Origin: JAQVEM01 sp964610315
GTDB taxonomy: Bacteria > Actinomycetota > Humimicrobiia > Humimicrobiales > Humimicrobiaceae
Length of the DNA stretch: 58,995 nucleotides
Assembly: GCA_964610315.1 (NCBI GenBank)
Contig: CAZSVM010000017.1
Span: 1-58,995, forward strand
Direction of reading: 5' to 3'
The notes under the pieces were generated by a model. That model was not told the DNA's origin. It did no database searches and saw only the letters and a program-made list of their open reading frames with translations. Shown here in pieces: positions 43,710 through 53,834 of this stretch (positions are counted from its first letter, which is position 1; each line of letters opens with the position of its first letter). The translations under genes were made by a program, and so were the position numbers.

Positions 43710-43957
43710 TTATTTTATCTCTTAATGAACAGTTGCTGTTATTTTATCACCTTCTTTGGTAAAACTGGTCCAATGACCAGTAAAAGAACCCTTCTTTATA
43801 TATTCAAAAACTATACTTAATATCATTATCATAAACTACCTTTGAATTTATAATTATCCAGTCAACATTCCGGCTGCCAGCATAAGAGAAATCTATGGCA
43901 GTTTAGGGTTTAATATATTGCGATAATTAACAAAAATAAATCTATAAGAAGGTATAA

Positions 43958-45079
43958 ATGAATATTAAAACAAGAACATTCGGGAACAATTGGAAGAAAT
44001 TTCTAAAAATAAAAATACTGGCTGTATTTATAATGATTGCTTTACTCTGTTTCATGATATTTTTTTCCAGCTGCAGTACCAGTCCAACTACTCCGACTAC
44101 CACTGAACAGACAAGCTCCACTTCCGCTTCCACAATACAAAACAGTGATTTAAAAGATGAAAATGTGGAAATAAGCTCCATTATTAATGTTATCTTACCA
44201 TCGGTTGTAAATCTCTTTGTAACTTTTACCCAGCCAAACAGTTCCGGAAGCAACCAGGGAGTCGGTTCCGGAATAATTTATTCCCAGGATGGATATATTG
44301 TTACTAACAATCATGTAGCAGGGGGAACTTCTCAGATAATTGTTACACTGTCGGATGGATCGAACTTAGAGGCAGAACTTATCGGGGGCGATGCAACTAC
44401 CGATATTGCAGTAATAAAAATTGATAAAACAGATCTTGTGGCCGCTCAATTCGAATCAATAGATAATCAAGAAGTTGGGGATTTTGTTCTGGCAGTAGGA
44501 AGTCCTTTTGGAATCCAGGAATCAATAACACATGGAATAATCAGCGGGAAAAATAGAGCTGTTCCTATTTCTGCTAACACCTTGCCGTACGTTGATCTTG
44601 TCCAGACAGATGCGCCTATCAACCCGGGTAACAGCGGAGGTCCACTGATCAATGCTGATGCAAAAGTCATCGGCATGAATACAGTTGGGCTTTCTACATC
44701 GGGTTCAAGTGCCGGGATAAACTTTGCCATACCGTCTGATATTATAACCAACATTGCAGATCAGATAATAAAGACAGGAAAGGCTCAGATACCATATATC
44801 GGTGTGGAAATAGGCCAGAATAACACCATGGTCCAGGGTGTCATGGTTGCATCAGTAGTTACAGGAAGTCCTGCAGAAAAAGCTGGAATAAAGGCAGGAG
44901 ACCTGATCACAGGTTTTAATGATGAAAAAATAATCAATCCTTATGACTTGCTGGGGGCAGTTATTAGAAGCAATGTAGGAGACAACGTTTCCCTAAGTTA
45001 TATAAGAAATGGAGCTACTAACAGTGTGAATATACAGCTGGAGTTGAGGCCTGTTAATCTGGATCTTAATAGTGTTTAG
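43958..45079 (+). CDS. HtrA/DegP-type serine protease with PDZ domain
   Basis: A signal or anchor segment (about 20-45) with a Cys (SSC), a Thr/Ser-rich linker, then a trypsin-like domain with the catalytic triad in TNNHVAGG, TTDIAVIK and NPGNSGGP, and a C-terminal PDZ domain (GVMVASVVTGSPAEKAGIKAGDLITGFNDEKI). It degrades or refolds damaged exported proteins. GAAGG precedes the ATG. The 43710-43957 spacer shows no other feature. Confidence 0.93.
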   Translation: MNIKTRTFGNNWKKFLKIKILAVFIMIALLCFMIFFSSCSTSPTTPTTTEQTSSTSASTIQNSDLKDENVEISSIINVILPSVVNLFVTFTQPNSSGSNQGVGSGIIYSQDGYIVTNNHVAGGTSQIIVTLSDGSNLEAELIGGDATTDIAVIKIDKTDLVAAQFESIDNQEVGDFVLAVGSPFGIQESITHGIISGKNRAVPISANTLPYVDLVQTDAPINPGNSGGPLINADAKVIGMNTVGLSTSGSSAGINFAIPSDIITNIADQIIKTGKAQIPYIGVEIGQNNTMVQGVMVASVVTGSPAEKAGIKAGDLITGFNDEKIINPYDLLGAVIRSNVGDNVSLSYIRNGATNSVNIQLELRPVNLDLNSV

Positions 45080-45125
45080 AAACTTTGGAAATTAAAAATT
45101 AAGTGCTATATCAATCCATGGATTT

Positions 45126-46607
45126 TTATTCAGTTAGCAGTTGCATGGCTTCAGATTCTTTATCTATAATCGTATTTAATTTTTCAGTTGTCACAGACTT
45201 GTTAAAGGCAATTTCTGAGTAGATATCTCCTGATTCCTGGTACAATGATGCAGCTTCTGTAATGCCATTCTTTTTTAAGTAGTTTGAAAATTCAGTTCTT
45301 GCTCTTCCCAGTTCATTAAGTAAAAAACAGGTAAATTCAGAACTGTTTGGTTTCTCTGCAAACTTTCTTATTTCAGATAATGCATTTTCTGACATGTCAA
45401 TATTCCAGTTGATGATTTCATTAAAAGGTTTTTGGGATACTGGATCTGAAAGATAAATCATCCAGAATGGACCGAGTTCCTGTGCTATTTCACTAACTTT
45501 TTCCCATGCATCCATAAAGTTTTCTATCTTTGCAGGAATATTTGCAGCAGCCGTAGTTGGATCGGTGGGGTCGTTAAGATAAACATTATTTTTATCGTAA
45601 CCTGTTACTACCATATAATGGTCATAATGGTCTTTCTCCATACCATTTTTCCAAAAATCAGAAGCCAGTGCGAAATCATCATATAAGTAATAGCAGTCAA
45701 GATAAACTACTACCGGATTTCCGGAGGATACAACAGACTTCAGATGTGCAAATGAATCCTCAGCATCATCGAAATAAATTACTTCTTTTGCCTGTTTTCC
45801 GAATCTTAATTGGGAAGAATAATAGGAGGCTGAATCATTTCCTCCATCCTTGAGTCCAAGCGTATATGAAGTATTTAAGTTATTGGATGAAAGTATTATA
45901 CATGCTTCTCCAATCCCGTTACCTAAGGATGCTGATTCATTTTCACCCACGTATCCAGCGTTTGGCCCAATTCCACTAGCGGCTATTATGTCGCAGAATT
46001 CTATTTCCGGTTCTTCGTATCTTAAAAGCATGGAAAAAGCGCCAAGGTAACAAAGACCAGGCCGTTCCTGGTTACCGGAATATACAAGCTCTACGTCCAG
46101 CTGATATTCATCCAGGGACTGGGCTGCTGTAAATTCAGTTCCTTCACCAGCTCCTCCTTCCTCTGCAATTATCTCGATAGAAGATACATCTTCTACAAGC
46201 AGGAGAAGTATTCCCTGATTTTCTTTAAGTATTCCCCTTGCTTTTATTGTTTTTCTTTCCTGGATATTGTCAAGTATTTCCCCGGCAATAGAGCTCAAAA
46301 GCCGATCTTCAATAAATATGCCCATATTGCTGCTTTCGTCTTCTATTTGAAGAAATAATCCATCAGAGGATTTATCCATAAACATAATTGATCCCATTAC
46401 TGTAAATTCTTTTCCCAGGTCTTCTTCTTTTATATTTGAGATTGCTGTAATTTCTATAGTTTCCGGTGTTTCTTTTGTTTCTGATGTCTCTGCTGTTTTT
46501 TGTGTCTCCTCCCCAGATGTAGTAACAGTACCAGAATTACACGAGGATAGAATTATCAGGGTGCTGAGGATTATTGTGCAGAGGATAACCAAATACTTAT
46601 TTTTCAT
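45126..46607 (-). CDS. C39-peptidase-like lipoprotein with OB-type domain
   Basis: Lipobox ILSSC (Cys23), Thr/Glu-rich linker, then an OB-like domain (residues about 60-150, FTVMGSIMFMDKSSDGLFLQIED, typical of nucleic-acid-binding or OB-fold lipoproteins), then a papain-like domain with LCYLGAFSMLLRYEEPEIEFCDI (Cys nucleophile region) and HYDHYMVVTGYDKNNVYLNDPTD (His and Asn region), as in peptidase C39/BtrH-like proteins. The substrate is unknown. Convergent with the HtrA gene. Confidence 0.7.
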   Translation of the reverse strand: MKNKYLVILCTIILSTLIILSSCNSGTVTTSGEETQKTAETSETKETPETIEITAISNIKEEDLGKEFTVMGSIMFMDKSSDGLFLQIEDESSNMGIFIEDRLLSSIAGEILDNIQERKTIKARGILKENQGILLLLVEDVSSIEIIAEEGGAGEGTEFTAAQSLDEYQLDVELVYSGNQERPGLCYLGAFSMLLRYEEPEIEFCDIIAASGIGPNAGYVGENESASLGNGIGEACIILSSNNLNTSYTLGLKDGGNDSASYYSSQLRFGKQAKEVIYFDDAEDSFAHLKSVVSSGNPVVVYLDCYYLYDDFALASDFWKNGMEKDHYDHYMVVTGYDKNNVYLNDPTDPTTAAANIPAKIENFMDAWEKVSEIAQELGPFWMIYLSDPVSQKPFNEIINWNIDMSENALSEIRKFAEKPNSSEFTCFLLNELGRARTEFSNYLKKNGITEAASLYQESGDIYSEIAFNKSVTTEKLNTIIDKESEAMQLLTE

Positions 46608-46831
46608 TATCGTTCTCCTTTAAGTTCTTGCCAAAAATATACTTAATATTTCAAATGTATATTTGCGAGCATTCTCCGCATTTTTAAAAACCTTATAATG
46701 ATACTCATAAATGAGGATTTAAGCAATTTTTAAATGATATAATAAAACTTAGGAAACTTATTTAATATTTATTGTAAAATTAAAATATCTAACCATCTTT
46801 GGCTTTGTATAAAATATATAAAGGAGAATTT

Positions 46832-46912
46832 ATGGCTGAATGGATATATAATCGAAATGGGAAAGGTCACTCTGCTAACCAATTTATTGCGTTATACCAG
46901 AACTTTCCGTAG
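46832..46912 (+). pseudogene. Truncated 5' remnant of a small protein gene (4-fold beta-flower-like start)
   Basis: AAGGAG and an ATG at 46832 begin a frame MAEWIYNRNGKGHSANQFIA that stops after 26 codons. The first eleven residues (MAEWIYNRNGK) match the usual start of small 4-fold beta-flower-domain proteins as I remember them; the rest then runs into the 3' end of the opposite-strand gene at 46867, so it looks cut off by a rearrangement. Confidence 0.35.
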
Positions 46913-47619
46913 TCTTTCCAACCTACAAAATCTGTCCCCCAATGTGGCGCTAAATCGGAGGTAAAAGCCATAGATTTTCCTTTTCCGGCCTTCCCTACAA
47001 TTATAAACGCATCTTCCTTTTCCCCAATAGTTGCTAATACTTCTGAATCGGCCTTTGGAAAAACTTTTTGATAACCGAGAAATTTAGGCCAGTCATTTGA
47101 AATATCTTTTAATATTTTATGATCTCTTTTTATAACCTTCGGTTTTACACCTTCTGTACATTCAATTCTGTCGTCTATTTCCATAATATTTACAGGTAAA
47201 ACTCCCTCTATTTCACTTCCATGATAATTACCCTTTCCTTGAAATCCCTGGAAATCCACCCATCCTCCAGTCATTATAAGTGAACCACCTTTTTTTACAT
47301 AATCTGCAGTCAATTTGACTTTGTTGGGTCCCATAGGAACTTTGAACATATCTGGATACATAGTTAAAGTATTTCTCCCGCAATCACTTATTATTACTGC
47401 ATCAAATTTTGAAATTTGTTTTATCGTTTGTGGATATGCGCTTAATACAAGATGATTAGGAATATGTGTAATATTTATATCTTTAAAAGGTGCTAAACCT
47501 TTTTTTAAATATACGGAGAAATCTTCAAATCCTCCTAACGGAACTATATCAAAACCTTTTGTGTGAAATTTAGTTATAATCCATGTTTCACCAACAAATA
47601 ATACATTTTTTTGTGCCAT
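46867..47619 (-). CDS. Class I glutamine amidotransferase-like protein
   Basis: A flavodoxin-like fold: NVLFVGETWIITKFHTKGFD, then KFDAVIISDCGRNTL with Cys at the nucleophile position, KGGSLIMTGGWVDFQG, and a late AFTSDLAPHWGTDF His. Proteins of this set (YwqN/ThuA-like, annotated as cytoplasmic or GATase-like) lack an established reaction. 250 residues with a strong AAAGGAGG site. The 3' end covers the small remnant on the other strand. Confidence 0.75.
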   Translation of the reverse strand: MAQKNVLFVGETWIITKFHTKGFDIVPLGGFEDFSVYLKKGLAPFKDINITHIPNHLVLSAYPQTIKQISKFDAVIISDCGRNTLTMYPDMFKVPMGPNKVKLTADYVKKGGSLIMTGGWVDFQGFQGKGNYHGSEIEGVLPVNIMEIDDRIECTEGVKPKVIKRDHKILKDISNDWPKFLGYQKVFPKADSEVLATIGEKEDAFIIVGKAGKGKSMAFTSDLAPHWGTDFVGWKDYGKFWYNAINWLAE

Positions 47620-47867
47620 CTAAATCCTCCTTTAAGTTTATATCATCCTTTTATAGAAACCATTGATAATCCTTTGACAATTAATTCTATAAATAAATAT
47701 ATGAGATGAAGCCTTTCAAAGAGTTTAAAAATATTCTTTTTAGTAAATCTTAATTCTTTCCTAAATCTAAAGCAAATAGTTTGGCTATAACTAGACTATT
47801 TCTGTTTAAAATAAAAAAATACTTATGAGCGTGGTGAATAATCCTGGAAAAATTGTAGATTATCAGA

Positions 47868-49595
47868 TTATAGAATTTTCAGCTCTCTTAAACGATTTAC
47901 GGCAAAAGCTAACTCAAGACCTCTAAAGCCCGCAAAATACCCGGATGCTTTGTTACTTAAAATATCCAGACCATTTTTTTCTATGGAGCTTATTAGATTA
48001 TGTATAATTTCCTTTAATGGAGTTTTTCCATTAACATATTTACTAATATACAATATCGCTTCACTGATTGCTTTTGTCTGTGATAATTCAATGAGCTGTT
48101 CCATATCGGTGAGATCGATAATATTTTTACCAAAATGTATTCTATTGATTTCCGTAGAATAGACACTTTTCTTATTATAATAATTATATGGATTAATGCA
48201 GTCTTTAACCGGAACTCTTTCCTTTAGGTTAATTTGATGTTCTTTTCCTTCATGTAAACGTTTATCAGATGTAGAACTGGAAATTTCATGTGCTCTGCCG
48301 GTTACATTTATGGGATTATAATTTTTCATCTGGATTACAATGTTTGATACATCAAAATAATCACCAATTCCCCCTAAAACAAGAATTGTAGAAATTCCTT
48401 TGTTCGAATAAAGACTCTCTACTTTATCAATAAAAGTAGTTATTGGCTCATCATCTTTTTTAACCAGTTTTTGCATTTTTTGATCACGGATCATAAAGTT
48501 TGTGGCACATGTATCTTCATCCATTAGCAATAAATTTGTACCTTCTTCAATTGCTTCCATGATGCTGGCTGCCTGAGATGTACTTCCGCTTGCATTTTCT
48601 GTTGAAAACTTTGTGGTGTCTTTTTGCAGTGGAAGATTGTTAATAAATATTGAAATATCCACTTTTTCGATATATCTGCCGCTGTAGGCTCGTATTTTCA
48701 TTGTACTAAAATCGGATATGCAAATTTCCCTGCCGTCTCCTGGTATATGATTGTAAATGCCCATTGAAATTGCATCCAGTAAAGTGGATTTCCCGTGATA
48801 TCCGCCGCCTACAATTAGTGTTATTCCCTTTGGAATACCCATTCCTTTTGTTTTCCCTGAATGAGGTAAATTAATTTCTACCAGCAGGCTTTCCGGTGAT
48901 TTAAATGGAATTGCTATATTTCTATCCAGAGGTTCATCGCTTGTACCACTCCTGCGGGGCAAAATTGAGTTATCTGCAATAAATGCTATTAGATTTAATG
49001 ATTCAAGCCTGGACCTGATGTATTCTGCGTCTTCTGCTGTTTTAATATGTTTTTCAAGGTTACCCATATCCAGATTTTCCGGAAATAAAGCAAGTTCAAT
49101 AATTTCAGGTAATTCTTCAAAAAGCATCACTTTACAAATTTGGGAATTAATTTTTCGCCCATTGGCGGGTAGGCCTATAAAAAACCGTACTTCAATAATT
49201 TCTTTATTTACGATAACGGAATTTCTCTCTAATATAGTCTGTCCCGGTTTGGCAATTGTAATAATACCGCTGTTACCTGTTCCTCTTCTTCCTTTCGATT
49301 TTTTTATGGCAGCATTATAAAAATTTCGTGCTAAAAAATCACGAAAAGCTATTTCACTTACCTTTGTATTAAATATATTATCGAATTGGCTGGAAAAATT
49401 ATTTTTGACTATTACCCGATATATCCCTGTGTGCGGCGGGGCATAAGGATCTTTTGGGATTCGATCAATTAATAGTTTGAATTGAGAATAATCATATTCT
49501 CCTTTAAGGGATTGATAAGCGCCATAATCCCTTTCATTAATGGATTCAAGTTTGTGCTTTAAAATATTAATGGTTTCCATTTCTTGGCTCTTCAA
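47868..49595 (-). CDS. Predicted ATPase of the ABC class (COG3044/PF09818)
   Basis: Walker A in GITLIVGGGYHGKSTLLDAIS, signature-like SGSTSQAASIMEAIEEG, Walker B NLLLMDEDTCATNFMIRD and FAGFRGLELAFAVNRLREL at the end are hallmarks of this soluble ABC-type ATPase family of unknown function. 570-575 residues are normal. The start is TTG at 49595 (sharing TTGA with the upstream stop); an ATG 15 bases later is equally possible. It is not a transporter. Confidence 0.88.
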   Translation of the reverse strand: MKSQEMETINILKHKLESINERDYGAYQSLKGEYDYSQFKLLIDRIPKDPYAPPHTGIYRVIVKNNFSSQFDNIFNTKVSEIAFRDFLARNFYNAAIKKSKGRRGTGNSGIITIAKPGQTILERNSVIVNKEIIEVRFFIGLPANGRKINSQICKVMLFEELPEIIELALFPENLDMGNLEKHIKTAEDAEYIRSRLESLNLIAFIADNSILPRRSGTSDEPLDRNIAIPFKSPESLLVEINLPHSGKTKGMGIPKGITLIVGGGYHGKSTLLDAISMGIYNHIPGDGREICISDFSTMKIRAYSGRYIEKVDISIFINNLPLQKDTTKFSTENASGSTSQAASIMEAIEEGTNLLLMDEDTCATNFMIRDQKMQKLVKKDDEPITTFIDKVESLYSNKGISTILVLGGIGDYFDVSNIVIQMKNYNPINVTGRAHEISSSTSDKRLHEGKEHQINLKERVPVKDCINPYNYYNKKSVYSTEINRIHFGKNIIDLTDMEQLIELSQTKAISEAILYISKYVNGKTPLKEIIHNLISSIEKNGLDILSNKASGYFAGFRGLELAFAVNRLRELKIL

Positions 49596-49810
49596 AGTTT
49601 AAATATCTTTGATCCGGGATCTTTAAAACTATTTTTACAAATTTCAATTTCCTGATTTACGGCTTTCCATATTTTTTCCAGCTGTCCGGCTTCCCATTCA
49701 TAGACCTTTTTATTCGATAATCCGGATAAGCTCCTTATAGCATTAATGATATTTTGTACTCTTTTCTCGGCAACCCGCTTAAAACGCTCTTTTTTTGTTT
49801 CTTTCTCCAT
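49592..49810 (-). CDS. Small basic protein preceding the ABC-class ATPase
   Basis: 72 residues, Lys/Glu-rich and helical (MEKETKKERFKRVAEKRVQNIINAIRSL... VYEWEAGQLEKIWKAVNQEIE). No family is recognised with certainty; similar short proteins are found elsewhere as hypotheticals. It overlaps the ATPase gene by four bases and is thus probably a translation-coupled partner. Confidence 0.65.
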   Translation of the reverse strand: MEKETKKERFKRVAEKRVQNIINAIRSLSGLSNKKVYEWEAGQLEKIWKAVNQEIEICKNSFKDPGSKIFKL

Positions 49811-49982
49811 AATAGTTATACCCTTATTAATTAGTAATTAATTATGTATAAAAAATATACAATATTACAGAAATATTATCAATATATTTTCAATATGTTT
49901 CTATATTATTTCTAAAAATATTATTAAATTAAGAGGGAACCTATGAGTGGACAATATTGTCTTAGTTGAAGTGAGTACTTAT

Positions 49983-50666
49983 TCAAAATTTCACTCCTAA
50001 ACAATTTGGACATATTTTCCGACATAAATTACATTTCTTTAGAATGTAGCCCTTTTCCGTTTTGTAATTTGATAAAGGTCTGCAAAGTTGTTGATCAACA
50101 GTCTTGCCATCCAATGCTCCTTGAGGACAGGAATCGATACAAAGTTGGCAATCTGAAGGACAAGCTTCATAAGTTGTAATGAGATCACCTTCCAAATTAA
50201 CATTAACCAATATAGCTCCGATCTGAATCATATTTCCATAGTCTTTATTTACAAGAAGCGTATTTTTACCTAACATGCCAAGTCCAGCTAAATGTCCAGC
50301 ATGACGCAAAGAGAGAATCGCCCTTCCATATGATTTATCGGATTCCCAATATTCGTAAGGATCATCCGAAGGAATAGGAATAGCTCTAATCCCCTCCACC
50401 TCTAATCTAAGGGAAACTTCGATTCCAAGCCTATCGACTTCTTGTGTTATTAAATTGTTTACATGGGTATAAGGGATACAACTAGAAGCAAAAAGGGATT
50501 CTCTGGGAAGTCTTTTGGCAAATACAACAACAGATTTACAATCTTTATAAATGTCATTAGGATGAAAACCTTCTGGTGCTTTACTAAATCTTTCAACCGG
50601 AGAAATGCCACAAAGGTTCGCACCTGAATCTCTAACAATTTTTTTTACTGTTTTTGAATTGAACAC
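49983..50666 (-). CDS. Epoxyqueuosine-reductase-like 4Fe-4S protein
   Basis: The N-terminal region (VKKIVRDSGANLCGISPVERF, KSVVVFAKRLP) is the QueG/reductive-dehalogenase-like cobalamin-side fold; the C-terminal half has two 4Fe-4S motifs (CPSDCQLCIDSCPQGAL and KKCNLCRKICPNC). At 227 residues it is shorter than QueG (about 350), lacking the HEAT-repeat tail, like the short QueG relatives common in anaerobes. The GTG start has AAAGGAG upstream. Function beyond redox is uncertain. Confidence 0.8.
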   Translation of the reverse strand: MFNSKTVKKIVRDSGANLCGISPVERFSKAPEGFHPNDIYKDCKSVVVFAKRLPRESLFASSCIPYTHVNNLITQEVDRLGIEVSLRLEVEGIRAIPIPSDDPYEYWESDKSYGRAILSLRHAGHLAGLGMLGKNTLLVNKDYGNMIQIGAILVNVNLEGDLITTYEACPSDCQLCIDSCPQGALDGKTVDQQLCRPLSNYKTEKGYILKKCNLCRKICPNCLGVKF

Positions 50667-50770
50667 TAAATGTCTCCTTTAAATAGATATTTTGGCTAAT
50701 CATTGTATATTTTTACATATCTAATAATTTTTTTAAATTAGTATTATCTTAAAAATTACGTTGAGTATAT

Positions 50771-50820
50771 TATGGCTAGAGATAATGGTCCGGTATTTGA
50801 AATGAGACAAATGAGATATT
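50771..50820 (+). repeat. Dispersed intergenic repeat, copy 1
   Basis: GGCTAGAGATAATGG followed by a CAAATGAGATATT-like end matches the copy at 58790-58870 with a 10-base deletion. It lies in a 314-base spacer between genes that holds nothing else. Confidence 0.4.
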
Positions 50821-50980
50821 GTAAAAAAAGTATATAACTTTTTTAAAATCTTAATTTATTTGTATACATAATTTGTAACTGTTACCTTATATATAAATTT
50901 TTTTATAATTTTGTTGAGATTCTTTAATTATAATTATATATTTATAAAACAATTATAATTAAAGAATGAAAGGAATTTTT

Positions 50981-52048
50981 ATGAAAAAATCAAAAAATAT
51001 AAGAAAAGTCCTTATTCCCATTATGATATTAAGTATGATTTTTAGCTTTACTGTCTTTGGAGGATGCAGGCAAACTGCAGAGCCAGCAGGTGAATCAGTC
51101 GAAGCAGAATCAACAGAAACTGCAGGGGAAACTGCAGAAACTACTACAGCTGAAACGACAGCCGTAGAAACAACGGCAGAAGAAGTTGAAGAAACTACGC
51201 CTGAGACCACTCTCGCTCCTATGGGGCCAAGTATTGTCTTTGTATCAAATCGAGGTGATGATCAGAACGAATCTGATCTTTGTATACTGGATGTAGAAAC
51301 AAACGAGATCACACCGCTCAACATTGGTCTTGATGCTGTTGTTTTACCGAAATGGTCTCATGACGGTACTCAGATCTTGTTTTCTGTCAGGGACGTGTGG
51401 AATCTATATATCGTTAACGCAGATGGCACAGGCCTGACTCAGCTCACTGATTTTAGAAGTAACAACGGTGACTGGTCGCCAGATGGCACACAGATTGTTT
51501 TCCAATCTGATCACCAGAATGAACCACAAGATACACCAGATATCTATCGAATTGATGTTGATGGCGAAAACCTGGTAGAAATTCTCGATGATCCTCCAAT
51601 ATCCGATTTTAGCCCACGTTGGTCACCCGACGGAAGCCAGATTATGTTCATTTCCGATAGGAGTGGAAATTTTGAAATCTACAAGATGAATGCTGATGGC
51701 TCAAACATCGTCCAGGTAACTGAAACAGACTCTCCAATTATTGACATTGCTCTGTCGCCTGATGGCAGTCGTATTGCCTTTACCTACGCCTATGCATATC
51801 CGCAGGCTGCTGATCTATACACCATTGACAAAGACGGATCACTGAATACTGTTGTGCATGTTACCGATAATAAAGGTACAGCTTTTGATGATAGTCCATC
51901 CTGGTCAATGGATGGCGAAAAAATATTCTTTTCCTCTAACCGCAGCGGAAACTCCGATTTGTGGATGATTAATGCGGATGGCTCAGATCCGGTACAGCTA
52001 ACGGACGATGTGTATAACGACTCATTCCCGGACTATTGGGCACAGTAG
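50981..52048 (+). CDS. TolB-like WD40 beta-propeller lipoprotein
   Basis: The start at 50981 has AAGGA correctly spaced and gives a lipobox (VFGGC, Cys29); an ATG 15 bases upstream lacks one. A long Thr/Glu/Ala linker (residues about 30-75) is followed by six repeats of the PD40 type, for example WSPDGTQIVFQSDH, WSPDGSQIMFISDRSG and WSMDGEKIFFSSNRSG, each with the DGS/DGT turn, forming a six-bladed propeller as in TolB. No Tol-Pal genes are nearby, so it is probably a surface binding protein. Confidence 0.88.
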   Translation: MKKSKNIRKVLIPIMILSMIFSFTVFGGCRQTAEPAGESVEAESTETAGETAETTTAETTAVETTAEEVEETTPETTLAPMGPSIVFVSNRGDDQNESDLCILDVETNEITPLNIGLDAVVLPKWSHDGTQILFSVRDVWNLYIVNADGTGLTQLTDFRSNNGDWSPDGTQIVFQSDHQNEPQDTPDIYRIDVDGENLVEILDDPPISDFSPRWSPDGSQIMFISDRSGNFEIYKMNADGSNIVQVTETDSPIIDIALSPDGSRIAFTYAYAYPQAADLYTIDKDGSLNTVVHVTDNKGTAFDDSPSWSMDGEKIFFSSNRSGNSDLWMINADGSDPVQLTDDVYNDSFPDYWAQ

Positions 52049-52161
52049 AGGATGAGCATAGTAAACTTATAGTCTAGGAATAAAAACAATAATTCTAATA
52101 ATTATAAAGAAGAGAATTATCGCATAAGAGAATAATTAGAGAATTATTAAGCTATTTTAAA

Positions 52162-52245
52162 ATAAACTGGGTGTCTGCTGTGTACGGAATTAGAACCAAG
52201 TCATTAAGCATAAATGAGAATATTCACATATCCTAGTTGAGTTTT
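52162..52245 (+). repeat. Dispersed intergenic repeat, copy 2
   Basis: AAACTGG... TTAGAACCA ... GAGAATATT aligns over about 80 bases with 58790-58870. The rest of 52049-52362 is AT-rich with no gene visible. Confidence 0.45.
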
Positions 52246-52362
52246 ATTGAGTTTTTTAGCTTGATTAATAATTATTTACCTGACTTCTTTCATTTTGTAT
52301 ATGATGTGATACATGTTACAATGACACAGTTAATTCTATGAACCAGAACAGGAGTAAACTCT

Positions 52363-53577
52363 ATGAGAAGAGTGCTGGTAAATAAAAGATACAAAAGTTT
52401 TAATCTAATAATTATTATTCTTTTAGTTTCAATTTTTTCACTATTATTTATCAGCTGCGGACAAGATCCTTCAGCTATATATACCTACCAGCCCCCCGAA
52501 AATCTTGATGACGGGTTGGATATAAGCTCTCTGGATGAAGTGGGTATTGATCCGGAACTGATTGAAAAGGGTATATATAATATAAACCGGGGCAAGTATG
52601 GAGAAGTGCATTCCATACTCATTTTTAAAGATGACAAACTTATATTTGAAAAATATTTTAAAGGGTACCAATATAAATGGGATGGTCCGGACCATCATGG
52701 TGAATTTGTGAGGTGGAACAGTTCTACGCTACATGCTCTGCAGTCCGTGACTAAAAGTATTACTTCAGCCTGTATCGGAATAGCAGTAGATAAAGGTTTT
52801 ATCGGGAGTGTTAGCCAGTCAATATTTGATTACCTGCCGGATCATCAGTACTTAAAAACTGATGGTAAAGATAAAATCACCATAGAGCACTTGCTCACCA
52901 TGACCTCAGGGCTTCAGTGGGATGAATGGAGTGCGCCTCTAAGTAGTTCAGCAAATGACACCATTGGAATCTGGTTTTCCGATAAAGATCCAATCACTTT
53001 TGTTTTAGAGAGGCCACTTGTAAGCAAACCCGGGACAAGCTTTACCTATAGTGGTGGTAATATACATGTTTTAAGCGAAATTATAAGTAGTTCTGCAGGA
53101 ATGAACCTTGCAGAGTTTTCTGCAAAATATCTTTTTGAACCATTAGGGATTGATTCCTTTGATTGGTGGTTGCAGTTTGAAAATGGTCTAATTGATGGGG
53201 CTGGTGGTTTGAAAATAACACCAAGAGATATGGTTAAAGTTGGAACTACATTCCTAAATAATGGTGTATGGAACGGACAGCAAATCATATCCGGCCGGTG
53301 GGTTGGAAAAAGTGCAGCTTCATATCCCGCTAATGCAGGTATTAAAATCCCGGGTGAAGATCTGGGAAGAGTGGGTTATTCTTATACCTGGTGGACAAAA
53401 ATATATTCAGATTCAAATAAAAAAATAAATATGTACTGGGCAAACGGCTGGGGAGGACAAAAAATTATGGTCCTTCCTGAAGTAAATACGGTTATTGTTT
53501 TTACCGGGGGTAATTATACATCGGAGGTATATTCATTTAAGATCCTCGAAAAATATATTTTGCCTGCTTTTAGTTAA
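52363..53577 (+). CDS. Serine hydrolase lipoprotein, class C beta-lactamase fold (copy 2)
   Basis: Paralogue of the protein at 4348-5559: same lipobox region (FISC, Cys32), same start of the mature protein (IYTYQPPENLDDGL), SVTK at 128-131 with nucleophile Ser128, TSFTYSGGNIHV and NGWGGQ at the KTG position. Most residues are shared along the whole length. AGGAG supports the start. Similarity continues about 40 bases past the stop, so a segment including the 3' flank was duplicated. Confidence 0.87.
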   Translation: MRRVLVNKRYKSFNLIIIILLVSIFSLLFISCGQDPSAIYTYQPPENLDDGLDISSLDEVGIDPELIEKGIYNINRGKYGEVHSILIFKDDKLIFEKYFKGYQYKWDGPDHHGEFVRWNSSTLHALQSVTKSITSACIGIAVDKGFIGSVSQSIFDYLPDHQYLKTDGKDKITIEHLLTMTSGLQWDEWSAPLSSSANDTIGIWFSDKDPITFVLERPLVSKPGTSFTYSGGNIHVLSEIISSSAGMNLAEFSAKYLFEPLGIDSFDWWLQFENGLIDGAGGLKITPRDMVKVGTTFLNNGVWNGQQIISGRWVGKSAASYPANAGIKIPGEDLGRVGYSYTWWTKIYSDSNKKINMYWANGWGGQKIMVLPEVNTVIVFTGGNYTSEVYSFKILEKYILPAFS

Positions 53578-53834
53578 ATATTGATTAAATCGATAATTTT
53601 AGATTGTTTTATTTAGCATGTGGGATTATAAATCCCCTTAACCTTATGCAGCAGACCGGGCGAGGAAATGGTTGATTATTTTTACATATAATTTAAGCTA
53701 AAATTTTCAAGGTTTACATTGACTTTTCCAAGCCTTGATTCTATTCTTTTAATGCGGCCCCTTTTATTAAGTTGTAGTGGTTATAACTGTTCTAAAGCAG
53801 GGGCTTATTAATTTATATTTAATTCCACTGAGTC

